A DNA stretch of 64,000 nucleotides from Campanula takesimana (GCA_026119855.1 JAOWBW010000252.1:248001-312000); one strand, 5' to 3'; numbered from the stretch's first letter, positions 1-12,096 are shown. The notes: a model not told the origin generated them from the sequence alone. Translations and numbers: made by a program.

Positions 1-2640
1 CTTTCACTATATTGTCAATATTAGTACTTTGACTTTAACCAAATAACGTTTTAGACTTATGTTCATAAATCTAAATTCCAATGATATAGGTGGCTTTTAT
101 CCAAGTCTTTCATTTAGAAACTCTTTCAAAATGATTTATATATCAACCATATATATATTAGATTATGAATAAAATTACGCTCCCACTAAATTTATTGTAA
201 TCACAAGTCTCATCCTTGATGAATTCAAACTCTTTGAATACTACATCAAAATGAAATTTCACTCCAAATAGTTTGCTTCAATCCATCTCATGAATTTCTG
301 CAACTTGCATATTTTATTAGAATTTTATGGATCAATCAAAACTTTTAGATTGTATCAAACACATCCTAATGTAAGTTCCTGTTAAGGAATATAGTTTTGA
401 CATCCATTTGTCATATTATATATTCGAAATATGAAGTCATGACAATTAGAATTCCAATAACATTAAGCATGACTACGGGTGATGAAGTTTCATCATAATC
501 GACTTTATGAATTAACTTTTCTCAATTAGTCTTGCTTAATCAATATACACTTTTAGATTTTTATGACTCCAAGTCATTGATCTAAATCCAGAGCGGACTT
601 TGCATCTTGATAGGTAATAGGTCAATCATTCGCAATGATATCTTCCTTATTACTTTCTATTACGAGAAATCAATATTTCTTGTTATAGATAGTATCCTAT
701 CAGTTATGCAAATTTCTTGTGTATACTTGAACGAATTTCTACAACTCCTTGTGAAACTTTGTTCAATCTCCATCTTAGGTTCCATGTCATTTTTGGGTCT
801 CGAACTCTTCGAGATACATTTTACTCCCACTAGTTCTTTAGAGATAAACGATTTATCTAGAAAGTGCTATTTAGAGTGACAAACGATTTATACTCTAAAG
901 GGTGTAAAATTAATATCATTAAGATATCCCATAAAATACATTTATAAGATTTAGGTGTGATTTTGTCCAAGACAAAACTTTTCTCAAAAGTATCATATCA
1001 CAAATCTTTATGAAAGACAAACCAAGTTTTCTTTCATTCCATATCTTATATGGTATAACGAACCTCCTTAGACGAATCTCAATTTAGTGTAATCGCAGCT
1101 GTTTCCAGCACATAATCCAGAAGGATAATTAAAGATCAGTTTGACTTATCATGAAGAAAAAAAACTGTATTTTACAGACAATCTGCAAACTTCTGGAACA
1201 TCATCCGTACGGCTGCTGTTTCCAGATTCTGTTTTTCTTAAATTGCAGACTTTCTACAGAATTCTCATCGAGTCCAAGGCTCAAATATTCATTACTTTGA
1301 TCTAATCAGAGTACATCAATACTTTTGCCATGAGGTGTTGAAATCCTTTTAAGCATTGTTACTTTAATAAACTACATACATCAAAATGTATAAGTTCAAA
1401 AGAGTACTTCCTCTTACTACTATTAGTAAAAGATATCTTGATCAATTTCTAAGATTCACATCTATCACATGATTCGAAATCATATGAATTTAAAAGTCCG
1501 TCCCATGGAATTTTAGATATGTGTTTCTTATCATTTGATATAGACATTAATGCTTTTTAAGAATGTAACGATTACATCCTTATATTCAGATTTCCATTAT
1601 TTACGTTATTCTCATTATTTTGTTCTTCCACGATAAGGATATTAAGTCCCATTATATGATTAGCAATACAATAAGGCAAATCATATTTAATGGAACACTT
1701 TCTTATTCGAAATAAGAAATATCCATAATCTTCTAATGAAGAAACCAAAATAATATTTCTACTTAAAACAAGAACATAGCACCAGTTGTTCAAAACAAAT
1801 ATGAACTTATTAGGTAAAGACACTTCGCAAGTTTCTATGATTAATGTTGCAACCATTGCATCATTATTTCCACATAGGTTAATCTTTACCCTTACAAGTA
1901 GAAATCTTAACTTAAATACTTGAAGTGGTAGTCCAACTACCCTTCCTTTTGATCTTTTAATTCAAATTGTAATTTCACCAACGGTCAATCCTATTGCCAA
2001 GGTACAAATTACATTCTTTGGATTTTAGGTTTTGCCACAAATATTTCCTTTTAGGCTTGACAACTTTTGTTTTGCCTTTATCTTAAATCTTTTTCCTTAT
2101 TAACCTTTAGAGTTTGAGAGGGTTCCCATTTGATATTAAGACATAGCATTTTAAACATCAAATGTCGCTCATGAATCAATATCAAATCCGTTGTTAGTTC
2201 CAAACTAACTTGATTACCGAGCCATCTAAGGTAATTAATTTGTCTCTCCATGTTCGAAACACGAGAACTTATTAATATACCTTTCAGTCATCGCATGAAT
2301 GTTAGGCTCTAGTCAAACTCAAACTCTTCTTGCCTTTCTTGCTTGTAGGAACGCTTCCTACGTGATTGCTTATCACATAAGCATTCATATGTTTTAGATA
2401 CTTCTAAAGTTCCAACCACATGATAGCAAGTCGTAGGACGATCGACATCTATAGAATCATCCACATGTTTCTAATCAATGTCTTTGTCCACCTTTAAGGC
2501 ATTAGTTTTCTCAGAAATAGGATTTATTAAGAATTCATAACTTCCGTTCTTGCTTTAGAACAATTCTTAAGCTCATGACTAGGTCAAGGAAGCTAATCTT
2601 ATTCTCTTTAAGTGGGGTCTATTGCAGTAATTATACATGA
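1..2640 (-). pseudogene. Copia-1 pol remnant (integrase to RT)
   Basis: This is the decayed coding part of a minus-strand Ty1/copia element; its 3' end and 3' LTR lie left of the window. No long frame survives. It aligns by eye with the pol regions of Copia-2 and Copia-3: about 180-420 matches the RT stretch at 19480-19720 (tttgcaacttgcat, then ttttgacatccattt), and about 1330-1900 matches the GAG-pre-integrase/integrase stretch at 20950-21430. Indels and stops are everywhere. Around 1130-1260 the copia sequence is replaced by unrelated sequence holding one ATCCGTACGG motif (1202-1211), the same motif found in this element's leader and LTR. The gag region (about 1900-2640) is shortened and scrambled. 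It cannot encode a working protein. Lineage within Ty1/copia was not decided. Confidence 0.8.
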
Positions 2641-4532
2641 TTATAGTTTAAGACATTCTACGAAATATGCAAATAAATATACACATATATTTCATACCAT
2701 TATCATTTAGAGACATATAATGTATTTCATAAATACTCCCACTAAATTATACACCTTCATATACAACAATTGTATAATATAATTTAAGTGGGCTAAGATC
2801 CAACTTTAATTTAATTTCAAGTCCGCTTTGGCGATACTTCTCAAAATTAAATTAATTAGGTAGACAACTCTTTGTCAATCATATCATATATGACTCTTAG
2901 ATCCTTTATGAGATTGTTAGACATCTTATGTCAAACATGTTTTAATCTCATCTTGTGCCTTAGGCCCAAAACTTTGTCTTTTGATAGCCTAATTAAGTCA
3001 AACCACGTTAAACGTATAGGAATCACTCTTTCCTCATCTTGCTCATACACTGATAGAATTAATGCACCTCGCTTTGGCAGAGCCCACATAAAAATACCCG
3101 GTGTACTCACAAGTGTTTTAATAATGGATTGGCACATGACTTATGTTTTAAGAAGGTTTATTACATAGAGATATGCATCATATATTTAATTATGTCAAAC
3201 ATAATATAATATAGTCTTTGCATAACTGATGTTAACTAATCCAATTAATTAACAGAAGCAAAATCTTGTGATTTAATTATGAAGCAACATAATGGGGACG
3301 GAATCTAAATTATCTGTAAACATTTTACAGATTGGATATTTCATTCGCATTCCCAGAAACAAGGCGTGAGCCTGCCATTGGTCCATGCAATGAATTAATC
3401 CAAATTTAGTTTCCTTCTCTTGCAAACAATTTGCACTTTGTATAGGGATAAATTCTGAAACTTTGAGATTACGCCAATCTTAAACTCCTTTAAGATTCTG
3501 ATATCATTAACAGTTTGGACTTCTGAACTTAAATCTGTTTCAGGAAACACGGTTTCTAAGACCTGCCGTCTGAAACAGATCAGAATCAGTAATGCCCAAA
3601 CCATCCGTACGGATTTTTCTGAAAGCATCCAGATTTATCCGTACAGCTCTTTCATACAGGTCACATAAACTCTGAACTCTTCAGAATTATGAAACTGTAT
3701 CCGCAGAGCATCTTGAAATTGAAAGCACAAACCGCACGACCGAAACTAAGCTAAAAGGCATCCACATTTCCGTGCTAAGATCAAAAAACCAAGCAACTTC
3801 TCTATACGGTCGAAACTAAGCCAAAAGGCATCCACATTCCCATATAGATTGGATACTTGTTTCAAGATCTTTCATTGTCTTTTAATCTCACAGATTACAG
3901 CAGTTCTAAACTCTTTAGAACTCTGATTTTTGCAATTCCTTTTGAATTCTTCGGCCGAAAACTGTTTTAGGAAACACGGTTTCGAAAACCAGCCGTCTGA
4001 AAGCAGTTTCCAGATTCGAATTCTGTAAACAATTTACAGAATAATCTGAGCATCAGAAAACTAAATCAAATTTGAGAATTTCCAAACTAGCCGTACGGAT
4101 CAGTTTGGCATCATCCAAACCATCCGTACGGATCCATTGATAGGATCCCAGATTTCCAGGTTTTTTTCAGAATTTCAGAAATTCGACCAAATCCAATATC
4201 ATGTTTGTACATGATCAGATTACAGAAAAAATGAATTTACAGATTACGAATTTAATTAGATGTAATCAATACCATAAATAAACAATTTATTACATACACA
4301 AATTAGATCAAAATTATCAATACACATAATCCAATTATTTATTGATATCCCAAACATGCAATTATTCATATGGATCAAATCAATAAAATAATTACATAAT
4401 CCCCATATTCATGCTCATAAATTTTATATCTCATATAAAACTCAAATCACATATTCATCTTATTATCATGTAAAATTATATAATTGGATTAAACAATTTC
4501 AACATGATATACTAAAATAATCAACAATGAAC
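2641..4532 (-). other. Copia-1 untranslated leader between gag and primer site
   Basis: This non-coding stretch corresponds to the 5' leader of Copia-3: 2735-2870 aligns with 51590-51720 (actcccactaaattata, then gggctaagatccaact). It holds a two-copy repeat near 3738 and 3809 (gaaactaagc, then aaaaggcatccacatt) and palindromic ATCCGTACGGAT sites at 3603-3614 and 4122-4133, with partial copies at 3637-3646 and 4091-4100. No protein-coding frame is credible here. Confidence 0.7.
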
Positions 4533-4548
4533 GGGGCTCTGATACCAC
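4533..4548 (-). other. Copia-1 primer binding site
   Basis: The minus strand reads GTGGTATCAGAGCCCC directly next to the LTR end. TGGTATCAGAGC is the usual plant site for priming by the 3' end of initiator methionine tRNA. Its place next to the LTR shows that the LTR at 4549-5942 is the 5' LTR of a minus-strand element. Confidence 0.93.
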
Positions 4549-4952
4549 TGTTGGGTTTTGATACATCATGCGCAGCGGAATAAACAGATAAAATCAAACA
4601 CCCAAGAGCCCGGATTTGTGCATGTTGATTAAATTAAATTGCAAGATGAAAGAAACATACCCTTGAAGATCGAATCCATGAACACGGACTTTAAGGTGCT
4701 AAAGCAAACACCCTCTATCGGTATCCACATGTCGAACGGATATCAAGAACACCTTCTTGATCTGGATTGCTAGACCCAAGGCTTGATGAAGAAACGATTT
4801 CTTCATAGGGAATTATTTTGCTCCATTGATTATTGAGTTTTGATGATTCTAAATCTCAAAACTAATAATCCCCTCTATATGTGTGTAATTGTTTCTCAAA
4901 CATGTTATGATTTCTAAAATCAACCATTTTGTTTCTTAAATCCGGCTGCACA

Positions 4953-4961
4953 CATATATAG
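4953..4961 (-). promoter_or_regulatory. Copia-1 LTR TATA-like box
   Basis: The minus strand reads TATATATGTG here. The position matches the TATA boxes of the sibling LTRs, roughly 90 bp downstream (in element sense) of the GC-rich motif pair at 5047-5091. Confidence 0.5.
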
Positions 4962-5046
4962 TAGGGTATTAACCTAATTCTATTTGGGATCAGATTTCCT
5001 TGTCAAACAAGAAGTCTTGAAAAAACTGTTTTCGGCCGGACAAACC

Positions 5047-5091
5047 ATCCGTACGGATTGGTTGGGTGGCTCCCAAACCATCCGTACGGAT
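5047..5091. repeat. Pair of ATCCGTACGGAT palindromes in Copia-1 LTR
   Basis: Two perfect 12-bp palindromes, ATCCGTACGGAT, lie at 5047-5058 and 5080-5091, 33 bp apart, upstream of the TATA-like box in U3. The same motif recurs in this element's leader. Siblings Copia-2 and Copia-3 carry other motifs in the same slot. Confidence 0.85.
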
Positions 5092-5942
5092 CCTTCCAGC
5101 AGGATCCAGTTTTTCCCGTTTTCTGTGCCTTATTCAATCCGTTCTATTGTGTGTGACCCAATAGGATTATACTAAGTTGGCAACGAGTCCGAACGAGTCA
5201 GAACCCGTAAGTCATAAGCGGACTCTAGCAAGCCATTATGACTACCCAATTAGTATAACTTTGAAAGTCCAAAGTAACCTTATAGAACATATCACAATCC
5301 CTTTGTCACACGATATCATATTGGACATAAGTCATGGTCCACATCAACTTATGTTGTCCAATGCTTTCTCGATCTCGAGTAGATTGATATGAGCAAATAA
5401 CATTGAACGCTTCAATTCATTTGGTACGGCCATACACTTTTATCAATCTCACTCATCGAGTGGCCAAGCAGATATCTCTCTTGAGAGAGGGACAAATCCC
5501 ATCTTGACTTATCATTCTTCCCTACAAGAATCCGATTATGCCAATCGTAGCCTTTATAACCACCCGGTTAGGGGTAGCGTTTGAGTACGTCAAACATAAT
5601 GTTCATCATGTGGAAGACTATGATAATCTCAGGTCTAAGGATAAATGATATAACTATTATGAGATTTAATTATGACATTTGACCATGACATAAATCTCAT
5701 AACGGGTCTATCCAGTACTTGTTCTCCAACATGTACCCACAAGTTTAATCCGCATCCTATGCGCTATAATCATCATATGATTATCCATCAAACTCATGCT
5801 AGCCCTTCATAAGTGCTAGGGACAATGATCATTATAATAAACATGCAAAAGATATAATAATCGGGTTTGTTATCTCTATAACAATGAAGCTATGATATAA
5901 CGCATAGGCCTTTCTCAAGGGCCTAGGGCATAATATCCAACA

Positions 5943-6871
5943 CCTAAGATGTATAAACTTGCTTTAGAGTCGACACCTATGTTTTAGAGGAACATAAGAA
6001 AAACCTAATGTGTAGCCTAAGTTTGATTTACAAAAACAGAGATTCTTGTTTATGAGGTTCGGGGGTTAGGTTACGAGATGGGAAGTACTTAAACACCCAT
6101 CTCGCCCAACTAATGTTGGTCTTGATTGTTCAAAATCTACATAATCAAAATGTTCTTTCTATTCTTCGATGATGATAAAAGGGGTTAAAAAGGGGGTTTT
6201 TAGAATGTAGGGAGATAACTCCTTGACTAACTTCAATGAAGTGAAGTAATCTTTGGTGTCATGTCCCAAAATGTTTGGGTGATTGAACTTTTGATGAAAT
6301 AAAAAGAGAAGGAAAAAAGATGAAGTAGGGAAGAGGGAAGAGAATGGTCTTTTACCTATGCTTCAATGTGACTTCAAATATTTCTTGAGAAATTGCCTTT
6401 GAAATGCCTTGAATATTTTTGTGTATAGTTTTTCTTTCTTCCAAAAGAGTCCTAAAAAGGGTCCTTTAAAAGGGTGGAAAAGGGATGCTTTTATAGGTGA
6501 AAACAAATGTTTTTGGTGCCAAAACTCAGTCACCAAGAAATCTTTCCCGGGCAAAATCATGTAAAATGAGCAAGGGAGGGATTCTTGGACAGAAATCTGT
6601 AGCTGACGCCAAGAGGCGCGCGCTTCCCACCTTGGGGGCGGAAGGCGCGCGCATCTGGCTCCTATGATCGGAGGCGCGCGATTCAGAGAAGGCATTTTTG
6701 ACAGAAAGGACTAGAAAGTTAGCCCTGTTATTCAGTTTAGTCCCTGGACTTAACAAAGTCAGTCAGGAACTTAACGGAAGTGACAGAATCTAACGAGAAA
6801 CACTTAAAAGAGGGAGAAACACAAGATCAACCGTGCAACCGGGGTGAGCGGTCCAAGGCGGGGTGTCTACA
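5943..6871 (-). repeat. LTR Tat-I, Ogre/Tat type, truncated by Copia-1
   Basis: This sequence matches the LTR of Tat-B (21543-22787) in the same orientation: cctaagatgt at the left, the gttcgggggttaggt and cttaaacacccatctcgccc stretches near 6056-6105, and ggggtgtctaca at the right end (6871). The first 45 bp or so are missing because Copia-1 inserted there; they should lie left of Copia-1, outside the window. A minus-strand TATA box (TATAAAAGC) is at 6487-6495, and three GCGCGC motifs sit upstream of it at about 6613-6682. It may be a 5' LTR or a solo LTR: the right flank (6872) is not a polypurine tract. Confidence 0.82.
6613..6682. repeat. GCGCGC motif triplet in LTR Tat-I
   Basis: Three GGCGCGCG sites (near 6616, 6644 and 6672) are spaced about 29 bp apart upstream of the TATA box. 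The same triplet, with the same spacing, is seen in Tat-A and Tat-B LTRs and in the Tat-A leader. Confidence 0.7.
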
Positions 6872-6990
6872 TGTTCCTCTCGTGATGAGAAGCTCAGGTC
6901 GACGTAGTTCGCAATCGTAATAGAGAGAAGAAGCGGGATCATGCATAATGAAGGGGGAGGAGAAAGAATTATACAAAATGATCGCATTCT
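6872..6990 (-). repeat. Tat 3'-region fragment with half of the CTACG/CGTAG module
   Basis: The stretch gctcaggtcgacgtagttcg (from about 6894) matches the module at 44028-44065 in Tat-B and 13631-13660 in Tat-JF. LTR Tat-I seems to have landed inside the module. The right limit is uncertain. Confidence 0.45.
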
Positions 6991-7812
6991 AGAATAATGA
7001 TTATACCATTGATAAGATCAATGTGTATTCATCATATTCATCATTGGAGAATTACTGATCATGGGAATATTTACCTAAAGTTTAGGATTTAGAAGTAGTT
7101 CCTAGATCTCGTTGATCATTATCGGCTATGCATTATAAGGAGGGATTAAAACATTAGATCTAGCATGTTCAATCTAACATAGTAATAAGAACATCATGAA
7201 ACATGTATGAAATAACACATAAGAATGAAGATCCCTACCCTAGATATAGAGCATTTTATGAATTCTAGTAAGAATATGAAGAACACATTATGAATCATAT
7301 GAATATAGATGTATAAACATAATGAAACTAGCATAAATCAGATCTAAACTAAGAAAACATGTAGAATTCTCACCAATCTTGACAAGAACGAAGTTGAATC
7401 GTTTGCGCGGATTCGCCGGACCTTAGGGATTGCTAGAAAGGCTTAGAGAGAGAGAGTTCTATCTGCAGTTTATACTGTAGAAATCAGGGGAGAGAATTGT
7501 GTCGAAATTATGAACTGAGGTCACCTATTTATAGGGATTCTGACCCAAAAGGACTGGCCGCCCGGCCCATCCCAGACTGGCTGCCCGGCCAAAACAAGAG
7601 ATTGGCACAGTTTCCAAGGCTCTGATCGATCTGGACTCTGGAGAATGCTTGTATAACGTCTATCTTCGATCCCTAATCCGATCAATCGAGAATATCTTCT
7701 TATCTGGGCTGTTCGGGAATTTCGGATAAGTCCTGCCTAGCTTGTAAATACCTGGGAGGTCCCTGTGAGTTCTAGAATGCATAATAACTCATTTTCAGGT
7801 TGGGTACTAACA
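6990..7812 (-). repeat. Tat-JF 3' LTR (left end uncertain)
   Basis: The right end reads ggttgggtactaaca (to 7812) and is followed by gtagcccctcggcg, a polypurine-type tract on minus that resembles the one beside the Tat-B 3' LTR (22788). A clear minus-strand TATA box, CCCTATAAATAGG, lies at 7524-7536. Two GC-rich sites (TGGCCGCCCGGCC at 7555 and TGGCTGCCCGGCC at 7578, 23 bp apart) sit just upstream of it. I could not locate the left terminus; 6990 is a guess. Confidence 0.55.
7524..7536 (-). promoter_or_regulatory. TATA box of the Tat-JF LTR
   Basis: The minus strand reads CCCTATAAATAGG, a strong plant TATA box, inside the LTR and immediately downstream (element sense) of the paired GC-rich sites at 7555-7590. 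Confidence 0.7.
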
Positions 7813-9302
7813 GTAGCCCCTCGGCGACGTTTCTTGCAAGGCATGAAGGGTTGTCGATTAAGAGAGGAACCGATCTGGAACATGAGTTCTAAATCGGGAG
7901 AGAGAAGCGGCAAGAGAAAAGGTGACCAGGTTGGTTGAGTGGCTGAACCTAAGTTAGGCTACCTACGTATCCAAGTGGAATCAAGCCAATCGTAGTTCAA
8001 AAACTAGAGGAGAAAGAAACGAGACTCATCTTTTGCTGGGGATAGACAAACATTCGTCAGATAATAAAGTCACGTGGACCCTACTGGGAAAAAGGAAAAA
8101 GAAAAGAGACGTCATCTTTCCGCCTGAGATCGACAAACATTCGTGAAGCAATAAATTCGTTGCAGATGGACTCTATTGGGGAAAGGAGGAAAGGCCAAAC
8201 ACACGGTATGACAAGAAGTTTTAAGAATCAAGAACAGAGATAAGGATGGATTCTAACTTCCTATAGAGCGCGCGTAATCGCAAAATTTCTTAGTAAACTA
8301 CGGTACTTTTAAGAGGTGTAGTCCTCAGCATCGCAGGATCCGGTAACGCCGATTGTCTAGAGCTCGCACAGTGTTACACCAAATAAATTTCTCAAATAGG
8401 AAGGGTTTAAGGATGCTCCCAGCCTTCCACTATAATCTTTAAGGATGTTCCCAGCCTCCAATTATAGGTTGATTTTAGTTATTTTAAGGATTTTATGACG
8501 GTTTCCTTAATCTGCCTTCGGGTTTATGGATGTATCCGAACTCCAATAATAATTTTAGGGGTTAAGGATGTTCCCAGCCTTTAATTATGGATTGTTTTGG
8601 TAATTTTTGCGGTCTTCCGGACCAAATAACTTTCTCAAATAGGAAGGGTTTAAGGACGCTCCCAGCCGTCCACTATAATATTTAGGGTTTAAGGACGTTC
8701 CCAGCCTTTTAATTATAGGTTGATTTTAGTTATTTAAGGATTTTATGACGGTTTCCTTAATCCGCCTTTGGGTTTATGGATGCATCCAACCTCCAATCAT
8801 AATTTTAGGGTTTAAGGACGTTCCCAGCCTTTAATTATGGATTGTTTTGGTATTTTCGCGGTCTTCCGGACCAATTTTAGTGAGATTTGGTGATTTACGT
8901 GGTCTTCCGGACTAATTTTAGAAAGATTTTGGTGATTTAAGCGGTCTTCCGGACCAATTTTAGTAAGTTTTTGGTTAAGTTTGGCTAAGGATGCCAATTT
9001 TGGATTAAAAAATAAGCCGAGGGGCCAAACTGTAAAAATTTCGCCTGGGGGAATAACTGGCTGCGTGGCCTGTCCTTCTGATTGGCTGGACTTCATTGAC
9101 GAGGATCGTTGATGGGCGCACGAGATGTAGAGCTGAGATCGTGCCACGTCGCCTGGAGATATTGGCCGCGCGGCTAGGCCCTTCGTTAGACAGACCCTAC
9201 AAACAGCCGCCGGTTGTCCCCTTCTTCTTCACTTTTCTCCTTTTCTTTGTCGCGTTTTAGAGAGAGAAAAGGGAGATTTTGAGATATTTTGTCATTATTG
9301 CG
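7813..9302 (-). other. Tat-JF 3' untranslated region with tandem repeats
   Basis: This non-coding region lies between the 3' LTR and the antisense extra ORF. It begins with a polypurine-type tract (7813-7826 on minus). It contains one CTACG/CGTAG module (7957-7998), a two-copy repeat with period about 89 bp (gacaaacattcgt near 8045 and 8134), and the tandem repeats at 8391-8990. GC-rich sites related to those in the LTR (ggctgcgtggcc near 9059, ggccgcgcggct near 9162) lie towards the extra ORF. Short open frames here are by-products of the repeats. Confidence 0.6.
8391..8990. repeat. Tandem repeats, 243-bp period with 41-43-bp tail units
   Basis: A unit starting ctcaaataggaagggtttaa (8391) recurs at 8634, a period of 243 bp, with only scattered differences. 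Inside each unit, ttcccagcct-type stretches recur. From 8858 a shorter unit built on ggtcttccgga repeats at about 8859, 8900 and 8942. Tandem arrays just upstream of the 3' LTR are a known habit of Ogre/Tat elements. Confidence 0.85.
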
Positions 9303-9548
9303 ATGGATCTTGAGTATATTTTTGGTGCGGGGCAACCATATGAATAAGGTGGCGGTGCGGGACCACAATTTGAGCAAGGTGAGGGCGCGGCGCCTCAATT
9401 TGAACAAGGTGAAGGCGCTATCAACAACGGGCGAGGATTGCTTCTCGAAACTTCTGTCCCTTTGAATGGCATTTCACGGTGGGACAACACTTTGACTTGT
9501 ACGTGGGCACCGACAGACATTGGTCCGGAGGGAGACTAATGGAGACGA
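9303..9548 (+). pseudogene. Antisense extra ORF of Tat-JF, N-terminal part (broken)
   Basis: Read on plus, opposite to the surrounding element, an ATG at 9303 opens a frame that begins MDLEYIFGAGQPYE, hits a stop, then continues in the same frame with a Gly/Gln-rich stretch that repeats QFEQGEGA, and ends at a stop just before 9548. LTR-H begins at 9549. The frame seems to resume on the far side of the LTR-H/Tekay-G insertion at 13011. Extra ORFs, often antisense and some of them related to the plant mobile domain, are known in the Tat lineage. I infer this is one; the part here is low complexity and does not itself show the domain. The in-frame stop means it is not functional. Confidence 0.45.
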
Positions 9549-10240
9549 ATGTAACGACCCTAAAAACCCATTCCTATTTATTTTATATTTTTGGGAATTT
9601 TTATTTGACATTATGTGTGCATTTTATGTGTTGCATCATATTTTATGATTTGCACATCTTACTTGATTAAATGTGCTATTTACTTAGTTAGTAGTAATAA
9701 TGGTTAAAGGAGTTAAATGATTAAGTTGAAACTTTAGGGTCCTTGTTGAAAATATAAGTTAAGGGGCTTAATTGTTAAAAATGAAACTTGGGTGACAAAA
9801 ATATAGTTTTGGGGTAAAAACCTTAATATAACATGCTTCTTTTCCCTCTTTCTCTGTGTTCATTTCTCTGCAACATTCTACATTCTTCCTAGGGTAGGAG
9901 AAAAAGGTAAGTTCAATCTATTTCGATTTAATTCTTTTTATTTACTACTCTGTTTTAAAATCTAATTATATAAAAATGATTAGGGCGGTGAGTAGGTCAT
10001 TTCTACCCGAACAAAACATATTTCTGCGATACTTTTTCCAGAAATAGGTAAGTTACTAATTCCCCTTTAAATGTTAAAATGGTCATATATGTTATACTTG
10101 ATACTTGTACTTGTTATTTTTGTGATTTGGATAATATTTGTGATACTTGTAATTTTGGGACAAAGGGATTATTTGGTATGGTGGTTTGGTTGGGTTCAAA
10201 GTGGTGTTAAAGTTGTTTTGAGACTGATTTTGTAGCCTTA
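9549..10240 (+). repeat. LTR-H, Tekay-like LTR fragment
   Basis: It begins TGTAACGACCC at 9549 and runs in plus sense. Its early part resembles the start of the Tekay-C and Tekay-G LTRs (attatgtgtgcattttatgt near 9612). It has two splice-donor-like sites, ggtaagtt at about 9906 and 10047. It stops without a proper end where Tekay-G coding sequence on the opposite strand begins, near 10240. So it is a 5' LTR fragment left by a deletion. The junction is placed by loss of Tekay-G homology and is approximate. Confidence 0.65.
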
Positions 10241-11991
10241 GTAACTCTTGCAACTGAACCTTTAGTTCGTTCAACTCTGCTGGAGCCATTCTATACGGTG
10301 CTTTCGAAATCAGAGCTGTACTCGGTAAAAGATCTATACAAAACTCTATCTCACGTTCGGGAGGCATATTATATTCGGAAGAGAAAACATCGGGAAATTC
10401 CCGTACCACCCGAACACTTTCCAAACCAGGGGATTCCTTCTTGGTGTCTAACACACTAGCCAAGTAACCCTCACAACCACGATGCAATAATTTTCTCGCT
10501 TTCACATAAGAAATTAAACGAACATTTCTACTCAAAGGACTAGCCTCAAAAATAAACTTAGGCACGTCGGGAATAGAAAAAGTAACAACTTTTTACGACA
10601 ATCAACAGAAGCATGAAACTTGCTCAACCAATCCATACCCAAAATAACATCAAAGTCTTGAATTGGAAGGACTACCAAGTCCGCACATAAGACACGACCA
10701 CATATAACCACATCACAAGCACGCAATACTCTATCAGATATCAAGCATTCTCCTATGGGGGTCGACACCTCTAGCACATAAGGTAAAGACTCAAATGCAG
10801 CATTTAGCATAGAAGCAAATTGCACAGATATGTAAGAATGCGATGATCCTGGATCTACTAACGCACGTGCGCACACATTAGACACAGAAACAATACCTCC
10901 AATAACGGATGGATCATCGGTAGCTTGTTGTTGATTCATGGCAAATACCCTTCCTTGGACCTTGGGATTTCCCGCAGCATCTCTTTTCTGACCCTGAGTA
11001 GTACCAACTCCTGACCGGGATGGTTGTCCTCTACTCCTCGAGCAATCTCTCGCAAAGTCCCCCATTTGACCACAATTGGTACATTTACCCTGTTTCTTCC
11101 AACACCTGTCCTCCGTATGGCCTTCCCTCTGACAATAGGTACAAGGCTTCCTATTTGATTCCCCGGAGTAGTACCCGGATTCCTCGGTGCGGGTTGTCCC
11201 TTAAACTGAGATGGTGCTCCCGAATTACCTCGGTTATCTGAACGGTGTTGTGGTTGAGATTTAGCATGGCTTCCTTGTTTACCCGTATTCGATGCCTCGG
11301 TTTTCCTCTTATGTTCTCCAATGTCTTGCTTGATTAAGTATGCACGGTCTATCGCATCCTGGAATGTCACAATCCTCTGGGCTATAAGCTGAGTACGGAT
11401 GGATGTCTTCAAACCGCGGATGAACCTCATGGCTTTCTGCTCCTCAGTCCTCACAAGATAGTCACAGTACCGGGCTAATTCTGTGAACTTAGCCGAGTAC
11501 TGAGCTATAGACAACAAACCTTGCTCCAAGTTGAGAAGCTCGATCTCTTTTCGGTTTTGATCTACTACCGGAATGAAATGCTCCTTGAATTTCCGCACAA
11601 ACAATTCCCACGTATACACTGTGTGAGTATCATCCCAACTCGCTTTAACCCCTTTCCACCAATGCTCGGCGGCACCCACAAGCTTATAAGCCGCGAACCA
11701 GACCTTGTCCTCATCGGTGCAACCAAAGACATCGTAAATTTTCTCCATCGATTCTATCCATAGCTCGGCCTTCTTCACATCGGGTTCCCCATTATACTCC
11801 GCCGGTTTCAGTTTCAAGAATTGCTCCAAACCATATCGAGGAGGTGGTGCTTGTTCTAATCTCGGACCTTGGTCAAGTATGGCCTTCATGGCCGCCTCAA
11901 ACATGCCCTAAAACATTGTACGGTTCTCTTCCCGAAGATCGTTCTGATTCTAAGCCCCACCAGAACTTTCACCTGTCCTCCTTCTAGCCAT
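10241..11991 (-). pseudogene. Tekay-G gag-pro-RT pseudogene (truncated)
   Basis: This is the 5' part of a chromovirus polyprotein very close to that of Tekay-C. The start codon is at 11991 on minus. Two stops interrupt the first 30 codons. Gag follows (EHWWKGVKASWDDTH, then RYCDYLVRTEEQKAMRFIRG), then a frameshift between about 11200 and 11065 in the CCHC knuckle region (CTNCGQMG... resumes as MGDFARDC). The protease motif VDPGSSHSYIS is near 10860. After another frame change near 10560 the product runs to the start of RT (PYRMAPAELNELKVQLQELL) and breaks at about 10240. Most of RT, RNase H and integrase and the 3' LTR are missing. The element is inactive. Confidence 0.9.
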
Positions 11992-12096
11992 TGCGACAAT
12001 TACCTGCATAAAATATTAACCGTTACTCACTCCGAACACAACTACCCTCCTAGGTCATACTAATCCACCTATACTTATACTTAGAGCTAAACCATA

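Larger units (their letters stand above)
4549..5942 (-). repeat. Copia-1 5' LTR
   Basis: This 1394-bp LTR is bounded by TGTTGG and CCAACA. It aligns along much of its length with the LTRs of Copia-2 (16979-18457) and Copia-3 (53106-54564), for example at ttctattgtgtgtgaccc (5142) and at the gttaggggtagcg stretch near 5570. A minus-strand TATA-like box lies at 4953-4961. It inserted into LTR Tat-I, which resumes at 5943. Confidence 0.9.

Noticed and set aside
8812..9407. Minus-strand open frames between the Tat-JF repeats and the extra ORF
   Set aside because: The first is made of the ggtcttccgga repeat; the second is antisense to the extra ORF start. Neither has recognisable motifs.
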